64,000 nt of DNA from Streptomyces sp. CMB-StM0423 (GTDB lineage: Bacteria; Actinomycetota; Actinomycetes; Streptomycetales; Streptomycetaceae), in assembly GCF_002847285.1 (NCBI RefSeq), contig NZ_CP025407.1:1-64000 (forward strand), written 5' to 3'. Below the pieces are notes generated by a model, which was not told where the DNA came from, did not search any database, and saw nothing but the letters and a program-made list of their open reading frames with translations. Shown piece after piece: positions 35,968 to 51,400 of this stretch; the first letter of the stretch is position 1; the number at the start of each line of letters is the position of its first letter. The translations under genes and the position numbers were made by a program.

Positions 35968-36028
35968 ACGCTCTCCCGTGGCCGGGGCGCCGGTGTCGCC
36001 GTCGTGTCGGTTGGGGTGTGGGACCTGC

Positions 36029-39000
36029 TCACGCCTGGTCCTCCTCCGCTGTCAGCAGTTCGCGCAGCCGGGCCTCCACCTCGTCGTCGGTGAGGTGCGC
36101 GAGCGCGTCGAGGTCCGTGCCGGCGGCGTCGTCCCGGGCCAGGACTTCGATCGCGTCGTCCGGGCCGGTGGCCGGGGCGCCCGCACGAGAGTCCAGGACC
36201 TCGACGGTGCGGGCAACGGTGGGGCGTTCGAAGAAGGCGCGCAGGTCGAGTTCGGTGCCGAGACGGGACTTCAGCCGGGTGCCGATCTGCACGGCGGCCA
36301 GGGAGTGGCCGCCCAGAGCGAAGAAGTCGTCGTCGACGCCGACCCGGTCCAGGCCCAGCACCTCCTGCCAGACGTCGGCGACGGCCTGTTCGCGGGGCGT
36401 GCGGGGGGCCGCGTAGGGGGTCGGCAGGTCGGGGCGCGGGTGGGTGGCGACGGGCAGCGCCAGCTCGTCCATTTCCCGGGCCAGCAGCGCCGGGGTCAGG
36501 GAGCGGGCCAGCTCGCGGACGGCGGTGAAGTCGCGGTGGGAGACGACGAGGTGGCCTGGCAGGTCCGGGGCGGCGAGGATACGGGCGAAGGCGTCCTTGC
36601 CCTGCTGCTCGGTGATCCCCTCGGCCAGGGCCCGCAGGATGCCGGCGCCGTCCCCGCCGGCGTCGTGGCCGTGGCCGGGCGCGGGCGGCTCGGCGGCGCG
36701 GGCGATCTGGTCGCGCAGGCCGTCCAGGTCGTTGATGCGTTTGATGGTGAAGTCGCCGATGCGGACCAGGACCCGGCCCTCGGGGTCGAGGATCTCGATG
36801 TCGCAGGTGCTGGTCTCGCCCGTGGAGTCGGCGGACTCCTTCAGCTCGACATGGGCGTGGACGGTGCCGGTCAGACCGTGGTGGAAGCGCAGGCTGCGGT
36901 AGCTGAACGGCAGGTAGTAGGTGTCGGGGGCGTGCACGCGGGCGGTGCCGCCGGCCGCATCGAGCAGCGCGGGATGCAGCAGGTAGTGGTCGAGGTCGCC
37001 GTGGAACTCCTCGTCCAGCCGCAGCGTGGCCATGACCCGCCGCGGGCCGACCGCGATCTCGCGCATGCAGTTCCAGCGCGGCCCGAAGGAGAACTCGATG
37101 GGCCCGCCCTGCTGGAACCGGTCCAGGCCGAGGCCGAGCGTGATCGCCTCGTCGGTGTCGAGGACCTCCTTCACCTCGCAGGCGGCGCGGAGTTCGGCGA
37201 GGTCGCGCACGGTATCGGGTTCGCGTTCGGGGAAGGCGACGGTGCCGCTCGCATGGTCGTGCCAGGCCGCGGGCCCGGGCGCCCCCGTCCGGCTCCGCAC
37301 GAGGAAGTGCCAGTGGCCGTCGCGTTCTTCGACGGTGGTGAAGACCTCGCGGGTCTGCCCCTCCGGCACGACGACGGGGATCGTGTACTGCACATCACCG
37401 ATCTCGATGTCCCTCCCGGCGGCCTGCTCGGCCACGGCGGCCCGGACAAGTTCCAGGTAGGCGGTGCCCGGGACGAGCCCGTGTTCCTGGATGCGGTGGT
37501 CGCGGACGATCCAGCTCTCGGCCGTGCTGAAGACGGTGGCGTACGTACGGGACGTGGGGGTGCTGCGCACCAGGCGCTGGATCAGGGGGTGGCCGCCGGT
37601 TCCCGCAGCAGCCGTGCCGAAGCGGGCGCCTAGGTCGGCGGCCATGCCGACCTCGTGCCAGGTGTCCCAGCCGATGGCCGTGACCGGAACGGCGGTCTCA
37701 CGTCGCTTCCACTGGGCGAAGGCATCGAGGAAGGCGTTGGCGGCGGCGTAGTCGCTCTGGCCGGGTCCGCCGAGTACCCCGGTCACGGAGGAGCACAGCA
37801 GCATGAAGTCCAGGTCGTCGTCGCAGCAGGCTCTGTCCAATACGAGCAGGCCGTGGGTCTTGGCCGCGAGCACCTGGTCGGCGTCGGCCGGGGACTTCGC
37901 GACGATCATCCCCCGGGAGGGGCTGCCGGCGGCGTGCACGACGCCGTTCAGCGGTCCGGCGGCCGCGCGGAGTTCGCGTACTGCCCGCTGCGTCTGTTCC
38001 TCGTCGGTGATGTCGGCGCGCAGGAGGTGTACGCGCGCGCCAAGGTCCCGGATGCGGCGCAAGCGCAGGATCCGCAGGCTGACCGGGTCGTTCTCGCCGT
38101 GGGCGGCCAGGTGGGCGTCCCAGTCCCCGGGTGCGGGGAAGGCGGAGCGGCCGAGCAGGGCGAGTACGGGCCGCTCGGCGGTGGCGGCGATGTGCTCGGC
38201 CATGGCAAGGCCGAGGCCGCCGAGGCCGCCGGTGATCAGGTAGACGCCCTCGTCGCGCAAGCCGGTACCGTCGGCAGCGAGCGGGGCGGCGGCGAAGGTG
38301 CGGCGCCACCAGTGGCGGCCGCGCAGGGCGAGTTCGGGTTCCTCCGCGGCCCCGGTGAGGGCGGTGAGCAGGGCACGTACGGCGTGGTCGTGGGGGGCCA
38401 TGGGGTCGGTGCCGGTGATGTCCAGGACGCGGCAGGCGGTGTCGGCGGTCTCCTGGGGGATGACGGTGGTGGCACCGAGCAGCAGGGCGTGTTCGGGCCG
38501 CAGAGTCTCGTCGCCGGTGACGTCGTACACGCCGCGGCACACCACGTCTACGGTGACGGGCGCGGCGGGACGCTCGCCGGAGGCCAGTGCCTGTGCCAGC
38601 GCGAGGAGGCTGTCGAAGCCGGTTCGGCGTGCGGCATCCACGCGTTCGGGGGTGGGCGGCTCCCCCGGCGGCGGATCGCCGGCGGGGCCTGCCTCGGTGC
38701 TCCACAGGTGGACGAAGCGCAGGCGCACCCCGTCTCCGGCCGCGGTGTGCAGCCCGGCGAGCGAGGAGACGAGCGCGGTGAGGTGGTCCCGGTCGGCCGG
38801 GTCCACGGTCCAGGTGTCGCCGCTGCCGGCGAGGGCGCGGCCCGCGGTGACCCGGACGACCCGGTCGCCGGCGGCGGCCAGCCGGTCGGCGAGGGCGCCG
38901 CCCAGGGCGAGGCCGGCACCCAGCACCACCCAGACGTCGCCGGTGGGTCCTGCCGTGCGCCGGGCGGGCAGGGTGACCCGCTGCCAGCCGGGGGCGTGGA

Positions 39001-41787
39001 ACCAGTCGTCCGCGGTGGCGGCGGGCCGGGTGCCGCGCGGGGTCTCGGCGGGTTCGACCCAGTAGCGGCGGCGCTGGAAGGCGTAGCCCGGCAGCCGGAG
39101 CGGGAGGTGCCGGTCCTCCCCCTGGACGGCGGCCCAGTCCACGGCGGCTCCCGCGCTCCACACGGAGCCGAGGCTCGTCAGCAGGTGCGCGTCGTCGCGG
39201 ATGTCCTCCCCGGGGTGCCTCAGTGACCCGGCGGCGGTACGGCCCGGGGTCCAGGAGCGGTGCGCGCGGGCGAAGTTGGCCAGGGTCTGGCCGGGGCCGA
39301 CCTCCACCAGCACCAGTGCGGGGTCGGCGAGCAGAACGTCGAGGGCGTCCCGGAACCGTACCGGCTGCCGAAGGTGGCTGCCCCAGTAGTCGGGGCTGGT
39401 GGCCTGCTCGTCGGTGATCCAGGTCCCGGTGACGCCGGAGAGAAACGGAATCGCCGGGGGATGGAGCCGGACACCGCGCACCTCGTCGGTGAAGGGAGCC
39501 ACGGCGGCATCGACCGCCGGCGAGTGGAAGGCGTGCGAGGTATGCAGGCGGCGGCACCCCACCCCCTCGTCCTTGAGCCGTCGTTCGAGGCCGTCGACGT
39601 CCTCCGGGTCCCCGGAGACCACGCAGAGCGCGGTGGAGTTGACGGCGGCGATGGACAGGCTGTCGCCGAGGCGGGCCGTGGTCTCCCGCTCGGGCAGGAA
39701 GACGCTGAGCATGGCGCCGCCCGGCGTCTTCTGGACGAGCCGGCCGCGGGCGGCGACGAGGCGTACGGCGTCCTCCAGCGAGAACACCCCCGCGAGGCAG
39801 GCGGCAACGTACTCGCCGACGCTGTGGCCGGCCATGGCGCGCGGCTGGACGCCCCAGGACTGCCACAGCCGGGCGAGGGCGTACTCGACGCAGAACAGCG
39901 CGGGCTGGGCGAATCCGGTCTGCCGCAGCAGCTCGCCGGGATCCTGCCCGGTCCACGGGTCGTCCGGGACGAGGACGAGGGCACGCAGGTCCTCCCCCAG
40001 ATGCGGGGCGAACAGGTCGGCACAGCGGTCGAATTCGGCGGCGAAGACCGGCTCGCGGGCGTGCAGACCGCGGGCCATGCCGGGGTACTGGGCGCCCTGC
40101 CCGGGGAAGAGGAACGCGACCGGGGCGCTGTCGGGGGCGGCGACGGCGGAGGCCGCGTCGGCCGCGAGCAGCCGCAGCGCGGTGACGGCCTCCTCCGTGG
40201 TGCGGGCGACCGCGGCGGTGCGGTGGGGAAAGCGGGCACGGCGGCGGGCCAGGGTGTGGGCCACGGCGTCGAGCGGAGTATCGGGGTGGGCTTCGAGGTG
40301 GTCTGCCAGGCGTCCGGCACCTTCTGCGAGCGCGGGGGCGGACTTCGCGGACAGCGGCAGCAATCGCGCCGGGGGCTCGGCGGCGGCCTGGCCGGTCGGC
40401 CGGTTGCCGCCGGAGTCCCCGGCCCGCGGGTCGGCGGGGGCCTCTTCGAGGACCACGTGGACGTTGGTGCCGCCGATGCCGAAGGAACTGACGCCGGCCC
40501 GCCGCGGCTCGGTCCGGCGCGGCCAGGGGCGCAGGTCGGTGTTGACGTAGAAGGGGCTGGTCTCCAGCTCCAGGGCGGGGTTGGGCCGTTCGTAGTGCGC
40601 AGTCGGGGGGATGGCCTCGTTCCTGAGTGCGAGGACGGCCTTGATCAGGCCGGTGACGCCGGCGGCGGCGTCGAGGTGGCCGACGTTGCTCTTGACCGAG
40701 CCCAGGGCACAGAAGCCCCGCTCCTCCGTGCCGGGGCGGAAGGCGCGGGTGAGGGCGGCGACCTCGATGGGGTCGCCGAGCGGGGTGCCGGTGCCGTGGG
40801 CCTCTACGAAGCCGACGGTGGCCGGGTCGATGTCGGCCAGGGCCAGGGCCTCGGCGACGACATCAGCCTGGCCGTCGACGCTCGGCGCGGTGTATCCGGC
40901 CTTCAGGGAGCCGTCGTTGTTGACGGCGGTGGCCAGGATCACCGCGTCGACGCCGTCGCCGTCGGTGCGGGCGTCCGCTAGCCGGCGCAGGACGACGATG
41001 CCGGCGCCGTTGCCGGCGACGGTCCCGGAGGCGTCGGCGTCGAAGGCGCGGCAGGTGCCGTCCGGGGACAGGATGCCGCCGGGCTCGTGGGCGTAACCGG
41101 CGCGCATGGGCGCCGAGACCGAGACGCCGCCGGCCAGCGCGATGTCGCACTCGCCGTTGACCAGGCTCTGGCAGGCCAGGTGCACGGCGGTCAGCGAGGT
41201 GGAGCAGGCTGTCTGGACCGTGACGGCCGGCCCGGTGAGATCCAGTTTGTACGCGACTCGGGTGGCCAGGAAGTCCTTGTCGGAGGCGAGCAGCACCTGA
41301 TACATGCCGGCCGCGTCGCGGACCTGCTCGTTGTTCATGAGGTTGAACAGCAGGTACGAATTGAGTCCGGCGCCGGCGAACACGCCGATGCGGCCGTCGA
41401 AGCTGCCGGGGTCGACCCCGGCGGATTCCAGGGCCTGCCAGGCGCATTCGAGGAAGACCCGGTGCTGGGGATCGAGGAGTTCGGCCTCGCGGGGGCTGTA
41501 TCCGAAGAACCCCTCGTCGAACAGGTCCGCATCCTCCAGCACCCCCTTGGCCCTGACGTAGCCGTCCTGGGCCAGGAGCGCCGGGTCGACGCCGGAAGCG
41601 GCCAGTTCCTCGTCCGAGAAGGCGGTGATGCCCACCCGGCCCTGGGCGAGGTTGGCCCAGAACGTCTCCACGTCACCGGCGCCCGGGAAGCGGCCGGCCA
41701 TGCCGATGACGGCGACGCGGTCGAGATCCTGCCCCCGGTCCTCACCGGGTACGCGGGTCGGGTCCTGCTGTGGCTGTGACACTTCGA

Positions 41788-41791
<4 letters not shown>
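36029..41791 (-). CDS. PKS module KS-AT-KR-DH-ACP that extends the serine unit
   Basis: A 1920-aa protein. KS is at about residues 25-445 (QTACSTSL, EAHGTGTPLGDP, KSNVGHLDAAAG), AT at about 545-860 (GHSVGEY; the specificity motif HAFH means malonyl), KR at about 1100-1400 (LITGGLGGLG) and DH at about 1420-1690 (DHRIQEHGLVPG with catalytic His, HPALLD with Asp). ACP Ser is near 1827 (ALGGHSLAA). The KR-before-DH order is unusual for cis-AT modules. On a seryl thioester this module would give 4-amino-5-hydroxypent-2-enoyl, and loss of the Ser hydroxyl gives an APD unit. GTG 41791 overlaps the preceding NRPS stop (GTGA) and follows GGAGA. The operon continues leftward. Confidence 0.9.
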
Positions 41792-45116
<3,325 letters not shown>

Positions 45117-45120
<4 letters not shown>

Positions 45121-48100
45121 TGCCGTCCCTCCGGGCCGGAGTTCTGTGCGGCGGAGCCCTGGGGCGGACTGGTGAACTCGGCGAGCAGGGCGGCGGCCGT
45201 GTCGGCCGCCCGGGGCACGCGCCGGATCGCGGTCGGTGCCCCGGAGCGGTCGTGCGGTGTATCCGTCTCGGAGTCGCCGCCGGTCGCAGCCAGTTCCTTG
45301 ACGAGGCGCTCGGCGACGCTGCGGATGGTCGCGCCGCCGAGGAAGTCGGTGATCTGCAGGGTGAGGCCGAGCCTGTCCTGGATCTCGTTGCGCAGTTCGA
45401 CGGCCATCAGGGAGTCCAGGCCGAAACCGGTCAGCGGCTCGTCCAGGCCGACGTCGCCGGAGGCGGAGCCGAGGACGTCCTTGACACTCAGCACGAACCG
45501 GGCAGCCAGGGTGTCCAGTTGCTCGGGCTCGGCCAGCCCGCGGAGTTCGGTGGCGGTGGGGATGCGGCTAGGGCGGCGCCGGGTGCGCGAGGAGCGCCGG
45601 GAGGACCGGGCGGGGCGGGTATGGGAGTCGTCCCCCGCCTCGGCGGTGCTCTCGGCGGCGGGCGCGGCCGGCCGGTCCCCGTGCCAGGGCCGGGGTGGCT
45701 CCCAGCAGCGGGTCGGTTCGAAGGGGTAGGTGGGCAGCGGGGCCTTGGTGCGGGTGTAGTCGCCGTCGAACCCGTGCCAGTCGATGTCGACACCGGCCGC
45801 GTACAGCTCGGCGACCGTCTCCAGCAGCACCTCCCAGTCGTCGTGCTTGGGGCGCAGGCTGGGCAGCAGCAGGTCGTCATGGTCGGGCGGCAGGGCGTCG
45901 CTGAGGACGCCGAGCAGGGTCGGGGCGGGGCCGACCTCGACGAAGGTGTGGTGGCCCATGTCGCGCAGGGTCTGCACGCCGTCGGCGAAGCGCACCGTGT
46001 CCCGGACGTGCCGGCCCCAGTAGTCGGCCCCGGGGACCTGCTCCCATGGCCACAGCTCGCCGCTGACGTTGGAGACGAGGGGGATGCGGGGAGCGGCGAA
46101 CGCGATCTTGTCCGCGGCGCGGCGCAGCGGCTCGACGGCGGGCTCCATCAGCGGCGAGTGGCCGGCGGAGGCGATGTGCAGGGGCTTGGCCTTGACGCCG
46201 CGGGCGGCGAAGGCGGCGCAGACGACCTCGACCAGGTCGCGGTCGCCGGAGATGGTGGTGCTGGCCGGACCGTTGACCGCGGCGACGGCGATCCGGTCCG
46301 GGTGCGCGGCGATCTCGGCGGCCACCTCTTCCTCGGGAGCGAACACCGCGGCCATGGTGCCCGGCAGCGAGTGCTCCTGGATGACGCGGGCGCGTTGCAC
46401 CGTGAACGCCAGCCCGTCCGCCGGCGACATCACGCCCGCGACGCATGCGGCGACGCACTCGCCGAAGCTGTGGCCGAGCACCGCCGCGGGAGTCACCCCC
46501 CAGGAGCGCCACAGCTCGGCCATCGCGTACTCCACCGCGAAGGTCGCGGGCTGGGCGTACGCCGTCTCGTTGATCTGCCGGTCCTCCGGATCGTCCGGGA
46601 AGAGCACCGACAGCAGCGGGCGGTCGAGGAGCGGTTCGAGGATCCGCGCGCACTCGTCGACGGCGCGCCGGAAGGTGGGCTGGGTGTCGTACAGCCCGCG
46701 GGCCATGCCGGGGCGCTGGGCGCCCTGCCCGGTGAACAGGAAGACCACGTCGGAGCCGTGTGCCTCGCCGAGCGCCAGGCCGGGTCCGGTATCGCCGCGG
46801 ACGAAGCCGGCGAGCCGGTCGGCAACTTCCTCGCGCGTGGTCCCGACGGCGGCGAGGCGGTGCCGGAAGTGGGTGCGGCCGGTGGCGGCCGAGTGGCACA
46901 GGTCGGCGAGGGGCGTGCCGTCGCCGTCGGCGAGCCGGTCGGCGTACCGGCGGGCCAGAGCGGTCAGCGCCGTTTCGGTGCGGGCGGACAGTGCCAGGAC
47001 TCCGGCCGGCCGCCGGTGGTCCGCGGGCGGCGGGGCGGCTGACGGCGCCTGTTCCAGGATCACGTGCACATTCGTGCCGCTGAGGCCGAAGCTGCTCACG
47101 GCGGCGGTGCGCGGGCCTTCGGTCTCCGGCCAGGGGGTGACGCGGGTGGGCACGTCGAAGGTGGTGCCCTCGAAGGAGATGTTGGAGTTCAGCCGGGTGA
47201 AATGCAGGTTGGGCGGGATGGCTCCGTGGGAGACGCACAGCGCGGCCTTGATCAGCCCGGCGATTCCCGCCGCGGCCTCCAGGTGGCCGATGTTGGTCTT
47301 GACGGCGCCGAGGTATACGGGTGCGCCGTGGTCGCGCCCGTATACCTCGGCGAGTGCCCCGGCCTCGATCGGGTCGCCGAGGCGGGTGCCGGTGCCGTGT
47401 GTCTCGATGTACCCGACGTGCTCGGGCCGGACCCCGCCGGCTGCCAGGGCGCGGCGGTACACGCCCACCTGGGCGGCGCCGTTGGGGGCGGTGATGCCGG
47501 CGCTGCGCCCGTCCTGGTTGACCGCGCCGCCGCGTACGACGGCGAGGATCCGGTCCCGGTCGCGTACGGCGTCCGAGAGCCGCTTGAGCACGACGACACC
47601 GCAGCCCTCGCCGCGTACGTAGCCGTCGGCGGCGTCGGAGAAGGTCATCGCCCGCCCCTGCCGGGACACCGAGCCGAACTGCGACTGGGAGATCAGCAGG
47701 ACCGGGGACAGCACGACGTTGACGCCACCGGCCAGCGCCATGTCGCACTCCCCCGTACGCAGGCTCTGGCATGCCTGGTGGACGGCCAGCAGCGAGGAGG
47801 AGCACGCCGTGTCGACGGCGAGGTTGGGGCCGCGCAGGTCGAGGAGGTAGGAGATGCGGGCCGGGACGAAGCTGGCCGCGGCGCCCGAACTGGTGTACGC
47901 GGTGACGTCCTCGGGGTGGCGGATCCGGGAGGTGACGTGGTCCGAGCTGGCGGTGCCCATGAACACGCCGGTGTCGCTGCCGGCCAGGCCGGAGGGCGCC
48001 TGGCCGGCATCCTCCAGGGCTTCCCAGCACACTTCGAGAGTCAGGCGCTGGTGGGGGTCCATCGCCAGCGCCTCGCGGCGGGAGACCCCGAAGAAGTCGT

Positions 48101-48425
48101 GGTCGAACCGGTCGAGACCCTCGATGAACGCGCCGGAGCGCGTGTAGATCTTGCCCGGCTTGCCGGCTTCCTCGTCGTAGAAGGCGTCGTGGTCCCACCG
48201 GTCTGCGGGGATGTCGCCGACGGCGTCGATGCCGTCGGTGAGCATCCGCCAGTACGTGGCGATGTCGGTGACGCCGCCGGGGAAGCGGCAGCCGACGCCG
48301 ACGACGGCGACGGGCTCGGTGCGCGCCCGCTCGTACTCCTCGATCCGGCGCTGCAGGCGCTCCATCGTCAGGTAGGCGTTCTTGAGCGTGTCAGCCGACA
48401 CCAGGGTGCGTTCCGGTGACGTCAT
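45117..48425 (-). CDS. PKS module KS-AT-ACP without reductive domains
   Basis: An 1102-aa protein. An N-terminal docking-like coiled coil (LKNAYLTMERLQRRIEEYER) leads into KS (about 40-465, DTACSSSL, ETHGTGTRLGDP, KTNIGHLEAAAG). AT is at about 560-870 (GHSFGEC) and ACP Ser near 1010 (GFGLDSLMAVEL). The AT specificity segment reads IASAGHSP. The x-A-G-H form is seen with ethylmalonyl or mixed alkylmalonyl loading and differs from malonyl HAFH. Lacking KR, it leaves a 3-keto acyl chain, probably reduced by the FabG-like enzyme at 35218. Starts and ends overlap both neighbours by 4 bases. Confidence 0.9.
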
Positions 48426-51400
48426 CGCCGACCCCCTTCGTCGATCTGCTTCGTCTTGGCCAGCAGGAGCGCCTCGAGGTCGGCGGTGGACATCGCGTTG
48501 AGGCCGGCCGAGGCGCTCGTCGGGAGCGGGCTGGCGCTCCCCTGGTCACCGGGGAGCGGACCGGGTGGATCGGACGCGGCCTTCCCGGCGGGGCGATCGG
48601 GGGCCGTTCGGCCGGGTTCCAGCTGGACGTCCATGCGCTCCGCCAGATAGGGCACCAGCGCGTCGATGGTCGGAAAGCGCCAGGCGATGGTCGAGGGCAG
48701 CTGCACCCGAAGCGACGACACCAGCGAGTTGCGCAGTTCGAGGGAGAGCAGCGAGTCGAACCCCATGCTGTTCATGGGGGCGCTGGTGTCGATCCTGCCG
48801 GGCTCGGCGCCCACCACGCGGGCCGCGACGGCCCGGCAGTGCTCGGTCAGGAGGGCTCGGCGGCGGCGACCCGGCTCCACGGCGAGGAGCCGGCGGCGCA
48901 CCTCGCTCGTGGCCGGCCGGCCCGCCGGGGACTCTCCGGGCGCGTCCCCGAGCAGGGTGGCGAGGAGACTGCCTCCGGGGTGGTCGCCCAGCTTGTCCCG
49001 GTCCAGGGGCAGGACGCAGACCTGGGCGGCGTCGGTGCGCAGCAGCCGGTCGAGGGTCGCTATGCCGTCGCCGGGGCTGATGCTCTCGATGCCGCGGGCG
49101 GCGAGGGCTCCGCCGCGGTCGGGGCGGGCGGCGAGGCCGATGTCCGACCAAGGGCCCCAGTCGATGCTGAGCGCGGGCAGTCCGCGGGCACGCCGGTGGT
49201 GGGCGAGGGTGTCGAGGAGGGCGCTGGCGGCGGCGTAGTTGGCCTGGCTGGCCGAGCCGAGCACGGCGGCGGCCGAGGAGTACAGGACGAAGAAGTCCAG
49301 TTCGCGGTCCGACGTGGCGTGGTGCAGGTGCCAGGCGGCGGTGGACTTGGGCCCGGCAACCGAGCGGAACCTTTCCCGGTCCAGGCCGGTCAGCAGGCCG
49401 TCGTCGAGGATTCCGGCGGCGTGCACGACTCCGGCCAGCCGCGGCATGGTGGCGTCGATGCGCGCCAGGACCCCGTCGAGGGCGGCGCGCTCGGACACGT
49501 CGGCCCTGACGACGGCGACCTCGGCGCAGTCGCGCAGCTCGGCGACGGCCCGTTCGGCGGCGGCCGAGGGGGCGCTGCGGCCGGCCAGCACGAGGTGGCG
49601 GGCGCCCTGTCCGGCCAGATAGCGGGCGGTCTCCAGGCCGAGCGCGCCGAGCCCGCCGGTGATCAGGTAGGAGACGTCCGGCCGTACGGGAGCGGCGCCC
49701 GGAGCGGTGGTGATCCGCTCGTGGGGGTCGGGCCGCAGCACCAGCTTGCCGGTGTGCCGCGCCTGCGCCATGGCGCTGAAGGCGGCCGGCGCGTCGGAAA
49801 AGGGGTGGCCGGTGACGGGCAGGGCCGTGAACTCGCCGCCGTCGAAACCCTGGACAATGTCGGCGAACAGCTCGGCGATCTCCTCGGGCCGCTCGCGGAT
49901 GGTGCGTTCCAGGTCCACGGCGAAGAAGGCGCGGTTGTCCTTGAAGAGCTCCAGCCCGATATGGCTGTTGCCGTAGACGTCCCGCTTGCCGATCTCGACG
50001 AACCGGCCGCCCGGGGCCAGCAGCCGCAGGCTGCGCACCAGGGCCTCGCCGGTGGCGGAGTTGAGCACGACATCGACGCCCCGGCCGCCGGTGCGTTCGG
50101 TGATCTCGTCGGCGAAGGCGAGCGTGCGCGAGTCCATGGCGTGCTCCACGCCGAGGCTGCGGAGCAGTTCACGCTTCTCCTCCGTACCGGCCGTGGCGTA
50201 GACGCGGGCGCCGCGGCGCCGGGCGACCTGCAGCGCGGCCAGCCCGACACCGCCGGTCGCGGAGTGGACGAGCACGGTCTCGCCCTTGCGCAGCCGGGCA
50301 AGGCGCTCCAGGGCGTGGACGGCGGTGAGGAAGGCGATGGGCACGGCGGCGGCCTCGTCCTCGCCCAGGGCCGGCGGCGCGGCGGCAACCAGGTCCTCGC
50401 CGACCGTGGTGAACGCCGCCATGCTGTGCGCGCCGACCGCGATCACCCGGTCGCCGACGCGGTGACGGGTCACGCCCTCGCCGACGGCGACGACGCGGCC
50501 CGCGCACTCGGCGCCGAGCGGGACGATGCCCTCCGCGCCGGGGTAGGTCTCCAGGGCCTTCAGGACGTCGCTGAAGTTCAGGCCGGCGGCGGCGACCTCG
50601 ATCTCCACCTGGCCGGGCCCCGGCGGGGTGCGGTACCCCCAAGTCGCTCTGAGGCTGGCGAGGCGGCCGGGGCGGGTCGCGAGCAGCCGGTGGTTGCCGT
50701 CGCGCGCCGCGTCGAAGGCCCAGGTGGGCCGAGTGTCCGGGGTCGCGTCGGGGGCAGTCCACCTCTGGAGTGCGGGTGTCAGGCGCTCGCCGTGGCGCAG
50801 GGCGACCTGGCCGTCGTCGCCGGGGCGCAGCACCTCGGCCAGGAGCAATTCCGCTTCGCCCTCGGGGCGGGCGGGGTCCAGGTCGACGACGGTGGGGCGC
50901 AGTTCGGTGTGTTCCAGGCCGATCACGCGGGCCAGTCCCCACAGCGGCGCCTGGCCGACGGACAGTTCGTCGCCGTCGCCGGCCTGCTGGGCGCCGCGGG
51001 TGAGCAGCACCAGGCGAGGTGCGGAGTCCTGTCCGGCGCGGGTGATCTCCTGGACCAGGTGCAGGGCGGGCACGGTGGCGGAGTCCTGGACGGCGAGCAG
51101 CCGCGTGGGGGTGTCGTCCTCGGCCAGCGCGGCATCGAGGGCCCAGCCGTGCACGATGCCGTCGGGACGGACGCCGGTCGCGGCCAGGTCGGCCAGCAGT
51201 GCGGCGACGTCCTCGTGCCGCGCGGGATCCAGCACGTAGTGGTCCGGAGCGGGTCTGCCGTAGCCGGGGCCTACGGTCGCGGTGACGCAGGTGCCGCCGC
51301 GGGCGCGCAGTCCGGTGACGAGCGTGTCGCAGGTGCCGCCGGCGTCGGCGAACACCAGCCAGGTGCCGGGCTCGGCGTCCGTGCCGGACTCACCGGGGGT